The notes: a model not told the origin generated them from the sequence alone. A stretch of DNA of 64,000 nucleotides from CAZSNT01 sp964607765 (GCA_964607765.1 CAZSNT010000007.1:1-64000), one strand, 5' to 3'. Positions 23,128 through 32,673 are shown, counted from the first letter of the stretch. Numbers and translations: made by a program.

Positions 23128-25836
23128 TCACAGTTCCCGGACGATGAGGCGGCTGAAGTTGATGCGCGTATTGTAGCCGCCCAGGCCGATGCGCTGCACG
23201 TGCACGGGGTTGGAGTCGGTGAATTGCAGCACCTCGATGCCGTTGATAAAGGCTTGCAGCTTTGGGCCTTGCTTGACCAGTTTGATCCGGTTCCGGCGCG
23301 GTGCGAACGGCGCGTGCTTCCCGATGTAGCGGAGCGGGAATGAGCTGTTCTGCGGCACGGCGGCCACCTCGACGCCGTTACGGTAGAGCACGGTTGCCGA
23401 CCGCTGCCGCGAGTTGATCTCCAGCCGATAGCCGTTGTCCGGACTGGCGTCGGGGCTCAACAGGACTTGGATGTTGTCGTAGGCGAAGTGCAGATGGGTG
23501 GGACGTTTACGCCAGCCAAGCCATTCGGAGTTCTCCTCCACGTTGAAGGAGACCAGCACGTCCGGCGCGAAGGTGCGCTTGTTCCACAGGCATCCCTTCT
23601 CCGCGGGCGCGATGAGACTGATCCAGTTAGAGGCCAGGGCGCAGGAGATCCCGGCGTGATCGACCCAGGCCGCCTCGCCGTGGCGCCACCAGTCCGTTTC
23701 CCTGCGGTCAAATGCGTAGAAAAACTCGCTGTTGGACGCGCGTGGAACGGTCAGCTCGACATCGTCGAAGGACGCTGTGCCGGCCGGCACGGTCAGCAGC
23801 ACGTCGCCTCCCACGCCACGCTCAACCGAGAGGTGTTGCGGGGCTTGGTCGTCAAGCTGCGCCTGGGCTCCGGCGCCGCCAAGCCGAAGCCGGAGCGTGT
23901 GCCACTCGCCATCCGGCGGGACTCGGATCTGGGCAAGATTCTGATCGGCGACCGGGCCGTCCGGCGTGCTTGCCACGCGGACGCCAGAGCCCGTAGTCAG
24001 GGCGTCGGCCGCGACCCTGATTTCGGCGATTGACTGCTCCGTGTGGAGTCGGATTCGACAGCGGAACTCCAGCCTGCACGCGAGCTCTTGCCAGAATCGC
24101 AGCACGGCTTGCGGGCCGGCGCCCGTCACGCAGCCGTTGCGTATGTGCCAGCGTCCGTGCTTCGCTGCCCAGATCGCTGTGTCGGGATCATCGCCGACCA
24201 GCGGTTTGAGCTTCGGCCGGCGTTTGAGTTTGTCGTGCTCGGGAGACCTGGCGATCTGTCTGTACTCCTCCTCGGTGAAGTCCAGGTAGTCGGAAGCGTC
24301 CGGGACAGTCTTCTCCGTGAAGTGGAACGGGCCGATGCGGAACACATCCGGTGCGGCCTGGTGGTAGGCCACGGCGACATTGTGGAGGCGCGCTTCGCGG
24401 GCAGCCGCCCGCAGGCGGAGCGTCTTTGGTATCGCTTGTTCCGACCCGGCGTTGCGCCACAGTTGCCAGCCGTCGGCTTTGCCGGCGGCTTCGAGCCCGG
24501 GCGTGTCCAGCTCGAAATCATCGGGCGCGGGCGATCGAATTGCGACTTCAGCGATCGGCAGCCCGAACCAGCGGGTGCTGACCGTGCCGGACTTCCCGAC
24601 CAGGGCGGGATCCGGCGTGCCCGTCACGTCCCGGAACCAGCGTGCTTCCGGTCCCATGTTCCAGGCGGTGCGATGTGCATCCCCGTTCTCGGCCTGGAAC
24701 GGGATCTCTCGGAGCGCCACGTCATCGAAAACGACCCGGCCGCTGTCCACGAACAGCAGTGGCGTGCCCTCATGCGGGGGAACGTCCAGGCGCTCGCACA
24801 CAGTGCGGCCATCGATGCGCACACGCAGCAGCCATGCCCAGTGTTCGACTTCGAGCCGATGCCACTGACGCAGTCGCGTCGAGCCCAAGCCGGCCGTGCG
24901 AATATCGCATCCGGGCGCGGCTGTCCCAAGAGCGGCTCTTTCCTCGTCGACAGTCAGGGAGACGTGTATCCCGCTGCCGCGCGCTTTGCTGCGCCCGAGC
25001 ACGACGCCGAACTGTGCGGCGGCGGGCGCGAACACGCTCACAGCGAGTCGGCACCCGGCCCACGGTTGGCCGTGGATCGCGGCTTCTGCTGCACCGCCGT
25101 CCGGGGTGTTGTTGGAGCCGACCAGGGCGTACTGGTTCGGAATGCGGTTCGGGTCGAGGCTGAACTCGATGTCCCACTCCCCGCCGCGGAAGGTCCAGTC
25201 TTCAGAGCCGTGTCCGGGTGAGCGGCTGAACTGGTCGGCAAAGCGTCGGATTCCCGGCGCCTGTCTGCTGCGTCGGATCGGCCCTCGTGGAACGAAGTCG
25301 GGATCCGTGCAGAGCAGCAGCTGGCTGACCGCGATGCCATCCTCGCGCTCCTTCACGGTCAGCGTGTGTTCGCCTGCCGGTAGCGTGTAACGGCCTGCCG
25401 CGACCCAGTGCCACGTGTTGTAGACGGCGTTCTGACCGACAGTGCGGTCCGGGCTGTCGTCCAAGCTAAGCGCCAGCGAGTTGCTGCACGAATCGCGCCA
25501 GAGCGCCCTGACCCACAGCGTGCAGTCGCCAGGCTTCGCCGTGGCAAAGCTCAGCGTTGCCCGACCGCTGTTGTCTTCAGAACCACTGGACTGCGGCAGA
25601 GCCAGAACGTTGCCGTCGGTGTCGGCGTCGAGCGTGTCGACGACGAAGGGCGCGGCAACTTCCGCGCTGTGCGCCTCGAGCACGATGCTGTCTTGCGGGA
25701 GCGAGTCCAGAGAGGTCGGCGTGTCAGGAGCTGTGAGCGGCTCGTACCGCGTTGTCTCGGTGCGCCACAGGAACACAGCAATCAGCACGATGCAGACAGC
25801 TGCGGCACAAGCGTCTCTGGCGAGTCGTCTTGTCAT
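23128..25836 (-). CDS. Large exported protein with lectin/glucanase-like repeats, unknown
   Basis: A 902-residue protein with one N-terminal hydrophobic helix (AAAVCIVLIAVFLW) and a long extracytoplasmic part built mainly of beta strands. At least three stretches resemble concanavalin-A-like sandwich domains: EDWTFRGGEWDIEFS through VFDDVALREI; AKHGRWHIRNGCVTG through ASFDDVELTV; and VSFNVEENSEWLGW through RIGLGGYNTRINFSR. Recurrent FDDVxL edges support internal duplication. Such domains bind or cleave glycans, but no catalytic motif was identified. The start ATG at 25836 overlaps the upstream stop (ATGA), showing tight coupling to the PPC-domain gene. Confidence 0.72.
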   Translation of the reverse strand: MTRRLARDACAAAVCIVLIAVFLWRTETTRYEPLTAPDTPTSLDSLPQDSIVLEAHSAEVAAPFVVDTLDADTDGNVLALPQSSGSEDNSGRATLSFATAKPGDCTLWVRALWRDSCSNSLALSLDDSPDRTVGQNAVYNTWHWVAAGRYTLPAGEHTLTVKEREDGIAVSQLLLCTDPDFVPRGPIRRSRQAPGIRRFADQFSRSPGHGSEDWTFRGGEWDIEFSLDPNRIPNQYALVGSNNTPDGGAAEAAIHGQPWAGCRLAVSVFAPAAAQFGVVLGRSKARGSGIHVSLTVDEERAALGTAAPGCDIRTAGLGSTRLRQWHRLEVEHWAWLLRVRIDGRTVCERLDVPPHEGTPLLFVDSGRVVFDDVALREIPFQAENGDAHRTAWNMGPEARWFRDVTGTPDPALVGKSGTVSTRWFGLPIAEVAIRSPAPDDFELDTPGLEAAGKADGWQLWRNAGSEQAIPKTLRLRAAAREARLHNVAVAYHQAAPDVFRIGPFHFTEKTVPDASDYLDFTEEEYRQIARSPEHDKLKRRPKLKPLVGDDPDTAIWAAKHGRWHIRNGCVTGAGPQAVLRFWQELACRLEFRCRIRLHTEQSIAEIRVAADALTTGSGVRVASTPDGPVADQNLAQIRVPPDGEWHTLRLRLGGAGAQAQLDDQAPQHLSVERGVGGDVLLTVPAGTASFDDVELTVPRASNSEFFYAFDRRETDWWRHGEAAWVDHAGISCALASNWISLIAPAEKGCLWNKRTFAPDVLVSFNVEENSEWLGWRKRPTHLHFAYDNIQVLLSPDASPDNGYRLEINSRQRSATVLYRNGVEVAAVPQNSSFPLRYIGKHAPFAPRRNRIKLVKQGPKLQAFINGIEVLQFTDSNPVHVQRIGLGGYNTRINFSRLIVREL

Positions 25837-26285
25837 TGCGGATCCACGTCCAGTAACTCGAAGCCCGACCGGGGATCTGCTCGCCGGACCGCTCCGCAAT
25901 CGAGCAGTTCGAGCAGAACCACCTCACCGACGAGCCACACGTCCACGCCGGTTCGGACGCAGCCCGAGCGTGCCTGCTCGCCGCGGCCGAATGCGCCGTG
26001 CATGTGCAGCACGGGCGTGCCGGCTTCGTTGGGGAACAGTGTGCCCACAGCGACGGCTTCGAACACGTTTCCGAGCCCGTGAACCATGGGCACGATGGTG
26101 TCTGCCTGGCCATCCTCAGGTCCGACCACGATTCGGCTCGACGCATCGGCGCCGCCGAGGAAGAAGCACAGCGCGTGGCTGACGTTGTGTTCGCTGGCAG
26201 CCTGCTCAATCGATTCGTGCACCACGTCTCCTGTTTCGAGACGGATGACGAATACTCTTCCTTGGCGGGCGCTGGTGATCTTCAT
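25833..26285 (-). CDS. PPC/DUF296 (PD1-like) domain protein
   Basis: A 150-residue protein matching the plants-and-prokaryotes-conserved domain: VFVIRLETGDVVHESIEQAA, FFLGGADASSRIVVG, GTLFPNEAGTPVLHMHGAFG and VWLVGEVVLLELL. The GTPVLHMHGAFGR motif with its histidines is a putative metal or ligand site. In plants this domain joins AT-hook proteins; the bacterial single-domain forms have no settled role. The ATG at 26285 is preferred. Its stop overlaps the start of the large lectin-like gene. It lies 93 bp downstream of a solute-binding protein gene in the same run. Confidence 0.85.
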   Translation of the reverse strand: MKITSARQGRVFVIRLETGDVVHESIEQAASEHNVSHALCFFLGGADASSRIVVGPEDGQADTIVPMVHGLGNVFEAVAVGTLFPNEAGTPVLHMHGAFGRGEQARSGCVRTGVDVWLVGEVVLLELLDCGAVRRADPRSGFELLDVDPQ

Positions 26286-26378
26286 GGGCTTCTCTCGGCC
26301 GGGCTGATGCAGTATCCCAGTCCTGGCGACGCTTCCAATGGGGGGGGGCGACAAGACTGGGGAGACGGTCAGCACTTC

Positions 26379-28001
26379 CTATATTGAATTGGGCGGCACC
26401 CGGTTCGCTGCCTGCAGGTAGGTGCTGCGGAAAAACTCACCCCATTCACGCGTGAGCTCGAGGCGTCGGCGCGGATCGGCCAGGGCTTTGGCCGCATCCG
26501 CGGCCTGGCTGTGGGGGAACGGCAGCTTGTTCATGGTCGCCATGGCTTCAGGGGCGGCGTCCGGCCCTCCTGCCTGGATGACGGCCGACCAGGCCTGTTT
26601 GAGCTCCTGATGCGAGTCGATGACCATGACGCGGATGAGCACGCGGATCAGCCCGAACAGCCGCCCCGTCCACTCAGGGCGGTAAGTGAACTGCTCAGCC
26701 AGCGCGAAGGGGCGTGCGTTGCCGTCCGACATCCGGTCCCGATCCTCGGCGGTATAGACGTCGCGTCGGATCGGCAGGCGCCGCAGCGCATACTGCCCCG
26801 GGCCGCCAGGCGTGCCCTGCCGGTAGTTCCAGAGCCGTTGGCCTTCCCGGGACAGGACGAAATCAATGAACTCAGCGGCCCTGTCGCGGTGCGGTGCGCC
26901 GCGCAGCATCCCGATGGGGTCCGCAGAGATGGACGAGCCACCTTCCGGCGTGACGTACGTCATCACTTCCGAACCTACGTGCCGTCGCTCCCACTCGGCT
27001 TGGGACCGGCCGTAGAAGTCAATGCACATGCCGGCGGCGACGTCACCGTGTGCGACGTCAACCGGGACGCGGCTGGCTGAGAAGGTGAAGTACCGGGCAT
27101 TCGCCCCGATACGTTTGATGAGCAGCATTGCCGCGGCCCAGCCGCGGTCCAGGTCGGCGGCGGTCGCCGGCCCGGCGCTGTCCCCCCCGAACCGGGCGAC
27201 CGTCTCGGCCATCTGCTGCTGGATGAGCATCTCGAAACACTTGTTGATGGACCCGCTCTTCGACGGATCCGCAACGCCGACTTCCCCGAACAGCCGCGGA
27301 TCGCCCAGATCCTGCCACCCCCTGAGCACGGGCGTCTCCGAGTCCGTGCCCATGATCTCGGCAAGGCGCTTCAGGTTCCAGCAGATACCGAACGACGACA
27401 GACAGGCGCCGTAGTAGCGGTCGTCCGGGTCATACCAGATCTCGCCGCTGACCGACTGCTGCAGGTGGGGCGGGGTGCCCGCGAACAGGTCCGGCAACCG
27501 CTCGCGTACGCCGCAGGGCACAAGTACGCCTTGGGCCGCCATCTTCCCGAAATCGTACTGGCCGCCGCCGAAGAACAGATCGATGCCGATGCCCGCGTCA
27601 GAACCCAGGAATTCCTGCCGGGCCTGCCACTCGTCTGCGCCGGCGGCCGCTTGCGTCAGCTTGCGATTCAGAATCGCGGCCTGGATCTCACTTGTCCAGG
27701 GCTTTCCCGCTGCCGTCCACCGGTGCCGGAATGCCGCCGTGTAGGCGCCCTTGATGTAGCGTACGATCTCGCTCGTGCCGCCTGACGTGCGCCAGTCAAT
27801 GTCTACATCCCTGTCGTGCACGCGTCGATAGTGGCGTCGGAACGCAGCCTCGAGTTCATACCTGATGGCCTCGTTGTGCGGGCTGATGATGACCAGTTGG
27901 TCTGCGTCCGGGTCGTCTTCCGCGCCGGTCTGGCGCAGGGCGATCGGGAGGATCACGATCAGCACCAGGGGCAGGCCGGCGACGAGGAGTTTTCGCAGCA
28001 T
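26379..28001 (-). CDS. Extracellular solute-binding protein (ABC transporter type)
   Basis: A protein of about 540 residues with an N-terminal hydrophobic helix (LLVAGLPLVLIVILPIAL) followed by QLVIISPHNEAIRYELEAAF, which is typical of iron- and small-solute-binding periplasmic proteins. Further on are DLFFGGGQYDFGKMAAQGVL, ADPSKSGSINKCFEM and a C-terminal PIGMLRGAPHRDRAAEFIDF. No cognate permease or ATPase is nearby, which is unusual. The ATG at 28001 is preferred; 28016 is an alternative. The gene lies between a site-2 protease gene and the PPC gene. Confidence 0.82.
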   Translation of the reverse strand: MLRKLLVAGLPLVLIVILPIALRQTGAEDDPDADQLVIISPHNEAIRYELEAAFRRHYRRVHDRDVDIDWRTSGGTSEIVRYIKGAYTAAFRHRWTAAGKPWTSEIQAAILNRKLTQAAAGADEWQARQEFLGSDAGIGIDLFFGGGQYDFGKMAAQGVLVPCGVRERLPDLFAGTPPHLQQSVSGEIWYDPDDRYYGACLSSFGICWNLKRLAEIMGTDSETPVLRGWQDLGDPRLFGEVGVADPSKSGSINKCFEMLIQQQMAETVARFGGDSAGPATAADLDRGWAAAMLLIKRIGANARYFTFSASRVPVDVAHGDVAAGMCIDFYGRSQAEWERRHVGSEVMTYVTPEGGSSISADPIGMLRGAPHRDRAAEFIDFVLSREGQRLWNYRQGTPGGPGQYALRRLPIRRDVYTAEDRDRMSDGNARPFALAEQFTYRPEWTGRLFGLIRVLIRVMVIDSHQELKQAWSAVIQAGGPDAAPEAMATMNKLPFPHSQAADAAKALADPRRRLELTREWGEFFRSTYLQAANRVPPNSI

Positions 28002-28056
28002 GGCCAAATCACCCATGTGTTGGAGTGTTGGAGTGTTGGGCTGCCGGTTGCCGGCT

Positions 28057-28692
28057 CTACATGCCCATTGCGCCTGTGACAGCGACGAGCATTGCTCGGG
28101 ACATGGTGTTGACCAGGCGCGAGATCACCACTCTCCCCGGGCCGAAGAAGATGACGAGGAACACCACGAGCCCGACCGCGTTCTTCGTCTCTTGCGGCAG
28201 TGATTTGAGACCGGGGAACACCCACTTATAGAAGGCCCAGCCGTCAAGGAACGGCACGGGCATCATGTTGAGGAAGAACAGGAACAGGTTGCACTGCAGC
28301 CCGATATTGAGCATCATGACAAACGGATTGCTGATGCTGGCTGCCGTGCGGAGCGCGATCGCCGTGCCGAAACAGAACACGACGGCCAGAGACAGGTTCG
28401 AGCCGGGCCCGGCCATCGAGACGAGGAGAGCGCTGTTCCGACGCCGCAATGCGGATCGGTTCACCGGCACGGCGCCCCAGGCGAACCCGCAGATGACCAG
28501 AGCGATCAATGACTGCGGACCCATGACTTTCAAGGGGTTGAGCGTGAAGTACCCTTCGCGGTACGCGGTCATGTCCCCCTCGCGCATGGCCATCCACACA
28601 TGCGCGACCTCGTGTACACACACGGAGAACGCGACCAAGATGACCCACATCAGGTAGTAGTCCGGGTCTGTGGTGAGGTATTGGATGAACAT
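28057..28692 (-). CDS. Site-2 protease family (M50) membrane metalloprotease
   Basis: A 211-residue membrane protein. The zinc-binding HEVAH lies in the first hydrophobic helix (FSVCVHEVAHVWMAM), and the second conserved motif is NMMPVPFLDGW, supplying the third ligand Asp. There are four to five membrane helices. These enzymes cut transmembrane substrates such as anti-sigma factors, but no partner is evident here. The size is near the minimum for the family, with no PDZ domain. Confidence 0.9.
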   Translation of the reverse strand: MFIQYLTTDPDYYLMWVILVAFSVCVHEVAHVWMAMREGDMTAYREGYFTLNPLKVMGPQSLIALVICGFAWGAVPVNRSALRRRNSALLVSMAGPGSNLSLAVVFCFGTAIALRTAASISNPFVMMLNIGLQCNLFLFFLNMMPVPFLDGWAFYKWVFPGLKSLPQETKNAVGLVVFLVIFFGPGRVVISRLVNTMSRAMLVAVTGAMGM

Positions 28693-28762
28693 AGTTCAGT
28701 CGCCTGCTTGCACTCGAACCAAAACATACGTCACCAATCGTGATAATCCCAGGTGAGTGGGT

Positions 28763-28827
28763 GACGAGTGCGGGGGACGAGTGCGGGGGTCGGGTGCGGG
28801 GGACGAGTGCGGGGGACGGGTGCGGTC
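28763..28827. repeat. Tandem 13-nt GC-rich repeats
   Basis: Five units of 13 nt follow GACGAGTGCGGGG with variants GTCGGGTGCGGGG and GACGGGTGCGG. The sequence differs from the purine-rich 13-mers elsewhere but the period is identical. It lies between the DUF445 and site-2 protease genes; nothing else is seen in 28693-28932. Confidence 0.8.
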
Positions 28828-28932
28828 GGTCGTGCATCTGTCGACAGCACCCGACCGCTGCCGACAGCTACCGCCTGCACTCCCTGCCGGCGCTTCCCGT
28901 GTCGATGGCAGGTTCACGCGGCTGGGTTGGCA

Positions 28933-29520
28933 TCATCCCGCCATGGCGATGCTGACGAGCAGGTTGACGCAGGCTTGAATCAGGCCGATCAGGGCGCCCA
29001 GGAGGCCGCCGAACAGGGTGATGTGGCGGAACTGTTTGCGGGAGAAGCCGAGGATGAGGTCTTCGAGCCGTTCGATGTCCATGGCGTTGATGCGGTCTTC
29101 GATGCGCTGCGCGATGTTGAGGAATCCGTCCTCGGCAATGGCGTCGGAAGCGATTCGCTCGACCGCTGCGGCGAGGCGGTCGGCGATTGTCGGTTTGAAG
29201 CGTCCGAGCATGTGGCCGAGCGGGCCGAACTGGGAGAACATCCGGTCGACTTGGCCGTCGAGCGCTTCGCGTGCTTCCGGGCCGGTGATAATGGCGTGGA
29301 TATCATCGCCGCTCAACAGGTTGTCTTCGAAGGTCTCGGCGATGTTGCGGGCGATCGTCGCGCGTTGCGAGGGGATGACACCGGGGGTGAACGGGACGCG
29401 GAAGCGGCCGATGCGGTATTCCCTGTAGGGGCGGAACAGCATGCGGATCGCCACTTGGTTGGTGATGGCGCCCACTGCCGCGCCAACCAAGGGGAAGATC
29501 ACGAAGCTGAGCCACTGCAT
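28933..29520 (-). CDS. DUF445 family membrane protein
   Basis: A 195-residue protein with a membrane helix at each end (FVIFPLVGAAVGAITNQVAI and LFGGLLGALIGLIQACVNLL) and a helical middle. The N-terminal signature AAVGAITNQVAIRMLFRP followed by PFTPGVIPSQRATIARNIAE is diagnostic of DUF445 (YheB-like) proteins. Their function is unknown; some are linked to sporulation or the cell envelope. The gene starts 4 bp after the stop of the glycyl-radical activase gene. Confidence 0.88.
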   Translation of the reverse strand: MQWLSFVIFPLVGAAVGAITNQVAIRMLFRPYREYRIGRFRVPFTPGVIPSQRATIARNIAETFEDNLLSGDDIHAIITGPEAREALDGQVDRMFSQFGPLGHMLGRFKPTIADRLAAAVERIASDAIAEDGFLNIAQRIEDRINAMDIERLEDLILGFSRKQFRHITLFGGLLGALIGLIQACVNLLVSIAMAG

Positions 29521-29524
29521 CTGT

Positions 29525-30436
29525 TCAGCCCTGCCGCTCGTTGATGACTTTGGTGCCGAAGCCGCTGAGTCGATCGATCCAGCTGTTGATCTGTTCGGCT
29601 GACGGTGTTTCGGCGACCGCTCTGCCGGCGGCTTCCTTGCCCAACCGCTGCAGCTTGCTTTCGCCCAGGCGGTGGTAGGGCATGATCTCCACGCCCTGCA
29701 GCCGCGGCAGTGTTGCGGCAAGCTCCGCAACGGCTCGGAAGTGATCATCCCGGTCATTGAATCCGGGCACGATGGGCAGTCGCAGCAGGATCTCGGCGCC
29801 CAGGTCGTGCAGGCGCCGCAGGTTCTCGAGGATAGGCCCGTTGGGCACGCCGGTGAACTCGACGTGTCTGTCCGGATCGGTTTCTTTCACATCGTAGAGG
29901 AAGAGATCGACCATGGGCGCGATGCGCTGGATGGCCGCGAACGGCCCGAACCCGGACGTCTCCACGCAACAGTGAAGTCCGTTCTCTTTCGCGGCGCGCA
30001 GGAGCGCTCCGGTGAATCCGATCTGCATGAGCGGCTCGCCGCCTGAGATGGTCAGTCCTCCTCCGGAGGTCTTGTAGAACGGCTCGTCGCGCATGACTTC
30101 TGCGATGACGTCTTGCACGGTCGCCTCCCGGCCGACCAGCTCCAGCGCTTCGGCGTAGCACTGTTCGGTGCAGCTGCCGCACACGCGGCAGCCCTGGCGC
30201 TCGATGGTGTGCTTGCCGTCGACCATGCGATGGCGTTCGTCCGGACAGTGGGCGAAGCAGTACCCGCAGCCGATGCACTTATCGGGCATGAACGAGAGCT
30301 CGCGGGCGAGCGTGTTCGATTCCGGGTTGTGGCACCACCTGCAACGCAGCGGACAGCCTTTGACAAAGACTGTGGTCCGGATCCCCGGGCCGTCGTGTAT
30401 CGAGAACTTCTGAATGTCGAATATCATGCCTGTCAT
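29525..30436 (-). CDS. Glycyl-radical enzyme activating protein (radical SAM)
   Basis: A 303-residue activase. The radical SAM cluster is CPLRCRWC after FSIHDGPGIRTTVFVKG, followed by two ferredoxin-like clusters (CIGCGYCFAHC and CRVCGSCTEQC), then TISGGEPLMQ and the C-terminal VEIMPYHRLGESK. The double-cluster insert places it with activases of the PflA family that act on glycyl-radical enzymes other than classical pyruvate formate-lyase. No glycyl-radical enzyme gene lies in the window. Neighbours are DUF6785 (14 bp upstream) and DUF445 (4 bp downstream). Activity implies anaerobic metabolism. Confidence 0.93.
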   Translation of the reverse strand: MTGMIFDIQKFSIHDGPGIRTTVFVKGCPLRCRWCHNPESNTLARELSFMPDKCIGCGYCFAHCPDERHRMVDGKHTIERQGCRVCGSCTEQCYAEALELVGREATVQDVIAEVMRDEPFYKTSGGGLTISGGEPLMQIGFTGALLRAAKENGLHCCVETSGFGPFAAIQRIAPMVDLFLYDVKETDPDRHVEFTGVPNGPILENLRRLHDLGAEILLRLPIVPGFNDRDDHFRAVAELAATLPRLQGVEIMPYHRLGESKLQRLGKEAAGRAVAETPSAEQINSWIDRLSGFGTKVINERQG

Positions 30437-30449
30437 CGGGATTCGTCCA

Positions 30450-32534
30450 TCAGCCGAGCAACACTCGGTAGGGCTTGGGCAGTTCGCCCGTGCACATGTG
30501 GTAGATCAGGCCGAACGCGGTGATGGCAATGCCGCTGAGCATATCGCCCGCTATCAGGCCGAACATGAGGGGTTTGAGGCGTTGATAGCCGCTCTCGCCG
30601 CCGTACTTGGTCGTTCCCATCTTGAGTAGGCCGCCGAGCAGGAACGGCCACGCTGTCTGGTAGCCTGCCCAGCCGCCCCAGACGAGGAACATGACCGGGT
30701 GCAGCGGCCACTTGGCGAACCGCAGGCGCCCAACCACGAACAGCAGCACGCCGGCAAAGCCCACGAGGAACGCGATGCTGGCGCGCGGGTCCGGTGTGGG
30801 GTTGCTGAAACGCTGCCATCCGGAGGCGTTCTGCGCTTGTTCCAGCGTGTCTTGGGCGATGAGCCGCTGCCGGATGCGAACGACTTCGGTCGCGGAGAAC
30901 GTGGGCACCATGCGCGAGGCCCAGTGATCGTTCCAGTTTACACCGCGGTCGTGCTGGAAATACAGCGTCAGCGGCATCGCCACGGCGAGCCCGAGCAGCA
31001 CGGCCACAATGCAGAGCACGGCGGTGCGTCCGACCCCGGCCCGGCAGTCGTCGACGAGCTTGACGCCGTTGATCATGTACGGCATGAACGTCTCACGCGG
31101 ATCGATGAGCAGCACGCAGGTCAGCATGAACATGATCATCAGTGCATGGGGCCCCACCGCTTTCTCACCCAGCGTGCTGTAGATCAGCACGCACGGATAG
31201 ATGTACGGGGCGATGAAGAACAGGCCCGTCTCGGCGATGATTCGTGACATCACCACGAAGATGACGATGGTCAGCAGCGCGTAGAGGCTGGCGAGCTGCC
31301 AGTCCAGCCCGATGAGGCACAGGTCCACAATGAACACGGTGACGCCGGCGACGAACACGCGCGCGCCCCACACGGCCTGGGGCGAGAGGGTTTCGCGGGA
31401 GCGCAGGAACGCGGCGCGGCGCATCAGGTTGCCGTAGTAGTGCCGGCCCGTGTAGAGGATGGACAGGAACATGCCCACGTAGCCGCCGAACACCAGCGCC
31501 CGGTCAATTCGCGGCGCGAACCGCGTACCCGAGCCCATGGGGATCCCATAGGCGGCCAGGATGCCGCCGGCGTACCGGAAGATGAACGGTCCCAGCCCGA
31601 CCGCCATGGACACGTCAGTCGCCAGCAGGAACGCGATGGCAATGAAGGAGAAGTAGATCTTTGGGTAGAGCAGGGACCAGCCGCCGCCCTTGATGAAGGT
31701 GGGCGAAAGGCGTCGGAACGCCGTGAAATTGAAGATACGCGGGATCTGGATGAGGTATTCGGGGTACCATTCGTACAAGTAGTTGTTGATGTGGAACAGC
31801 AGCACCCCAAGCGTACCGATCCAGAACAGGGGATTGCGCAACACCGCGCTGGTCGCCTTTCCCTCCTCGGGGAGCAGTGACTTGGTGAAACTGACCACGG
31901 GGTAGGGCAGGTGCTCATTGTCCGACCACTGCTTGTGTACCGCCACTGCGAGCCCGGTCATTGCTATGCACAAGACAACGATGAGCGGCAGCCAGAATCC
32001 CAATGGTCGTGCCCACGCGCGCCAGGGCACATCCGAGAAACTGATGCGCTCGTCCCCCACTCGCAGGCCTTGGACGAACCCGTCCAGGGCGCTGCCGCTC
32101 TCGCCCTCGACATCGATCTGCATCTGCTCGGGCAGGTATTGCATGACGTTGCCTGCCTCCGTGCCGTCCGTGCCCTGCCAGCGCCAGCTCACTTCGGTGC
32201 GCACGTAATGATGCGGGAGCATGATGATGTTCGACAGCAGGCGCAGCATGCTCGAGTACGGCACGCAGCACGCGGCCAGCGACAGGGCGATGACCACAGC
32301 CAGTTCGGGCGCCGTAAGGGGCCCCGCCCACTTGCCGGCACGCTTGAGTCTGGCCTGGAGCAGACGCAGCAGCGGGTTGCCGAACAGCAGGAAGAGCAGC
32401 AGCGGCCCGTAGACGGCGATGGGCAAGTGGTTGCCGACGAACAGGCTCTGGCGCAGGATGGCGTCGTTGAAGTAAGTGAAGCCGCAGATGAATGACGCGC
32501 CGAGCAATCCGAGAATCACTGAGCGAATTGTCAT
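30450..32534 (-). CDS. DUF6785-type (OPT-like) multi-pass membrane protein
   Basis: A 694-residue protein with about 14-16 membrane helices. The pattern NHLPIAVYGPLLLFLLFGNP, ELAVVIALSLAACCVPYSSM, WLPLIVVLCIAMTGLAV and VSFTKSLLPEEGKATSAVLR resembles the DUF6784/6785 families found in Planctomycetota and Lentisphaerota, distant relatives of the oligopeptide transporter (OPT) group. A soluble loop follows the second helix (residues 112-170). The ATG at 32534 has ACGGAG upstream; a longer frame to 32603 lacks support. Transport of peptides or metal chelates is an inference only. Confidence 0.75.
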   Translation of the reverse strand: MTIRSVILGLLGASFICGFTYFNDAILRQSLFVGNHLPIAVYGPLLLFLLFGNPLLRLLQARLKRAGKWAGPLTAPELAVVIALSLAACCVPYSSMLRLLSNIIMLPHHYVRTEVSWRWQGTDGTEAGNVMQYLPEQMQIDVEGESGSALDGFVQGLRVGDERISFSDVPWRAWARPLGFWLPLIVVLCIAMTGLAVAVHKQWSDNEHLPYPVVSFTKSLLPEEGKATSAVLRNPLFWIGTLGVLLFHINNYLYEWYPEYLIQIPRIFNFTAFRRLSPTFIKGGGWSLLYPKIYFSFIAIAFLLATDVSMAVGLGPFIFRYAGGILAAYGIPMGSGTRFAPRIDRALVFGGYVGMFLSILYTGRHYYGNLMRRAAFLRSRETLSPQAVWGARVFVAGVTVFIVDLCLIGLDWQLASLYALLTIVIFVVMSRIIAETGLFFIAPYIYPCVLIYSTLGEKAVGPHALMIMFMLTCVLLIDPRETFMPYMINGVKLVDDCRAGVGRTAVLCIVAVLLGLAVAMPLTLYFQHDRGVNWNDHWASRMVPTFSATEVVRIRQRLIAQDTLEQAQNASGWQRFSNPTPDPRASIAFLVGFAGVLLFVVGRLRFAKWPLHPVMFLVWGGWAGYQTAWPFLLGGLLKMGTTKYGGESGYQRLKPLMFGLIAGDMLSGIAITAFGLIYHMCTGELPKPYRVLLG

Positions 32535-32673
32535 GTGTCCATCTCCGTGCTGCCCGCCCGACAGATCGCTGTGTGGGCAGCCGATCGCTTCTGCGCAGAT
32601 CAAAAGGGTCCAATATAACGTTGCGAGAGGTCCATTCCCAAGCGCACAGCAGGGGCTGTCGTGACCGGTCAGG

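Noticed and set aside
28695..28730. T-loop-like sequence GGTTCGAGTGC on the minus strand suggesting a tRNA
   Set aside because: The T-arm has a mismatch and no acceptor, D or anticodon arms can be built around it.
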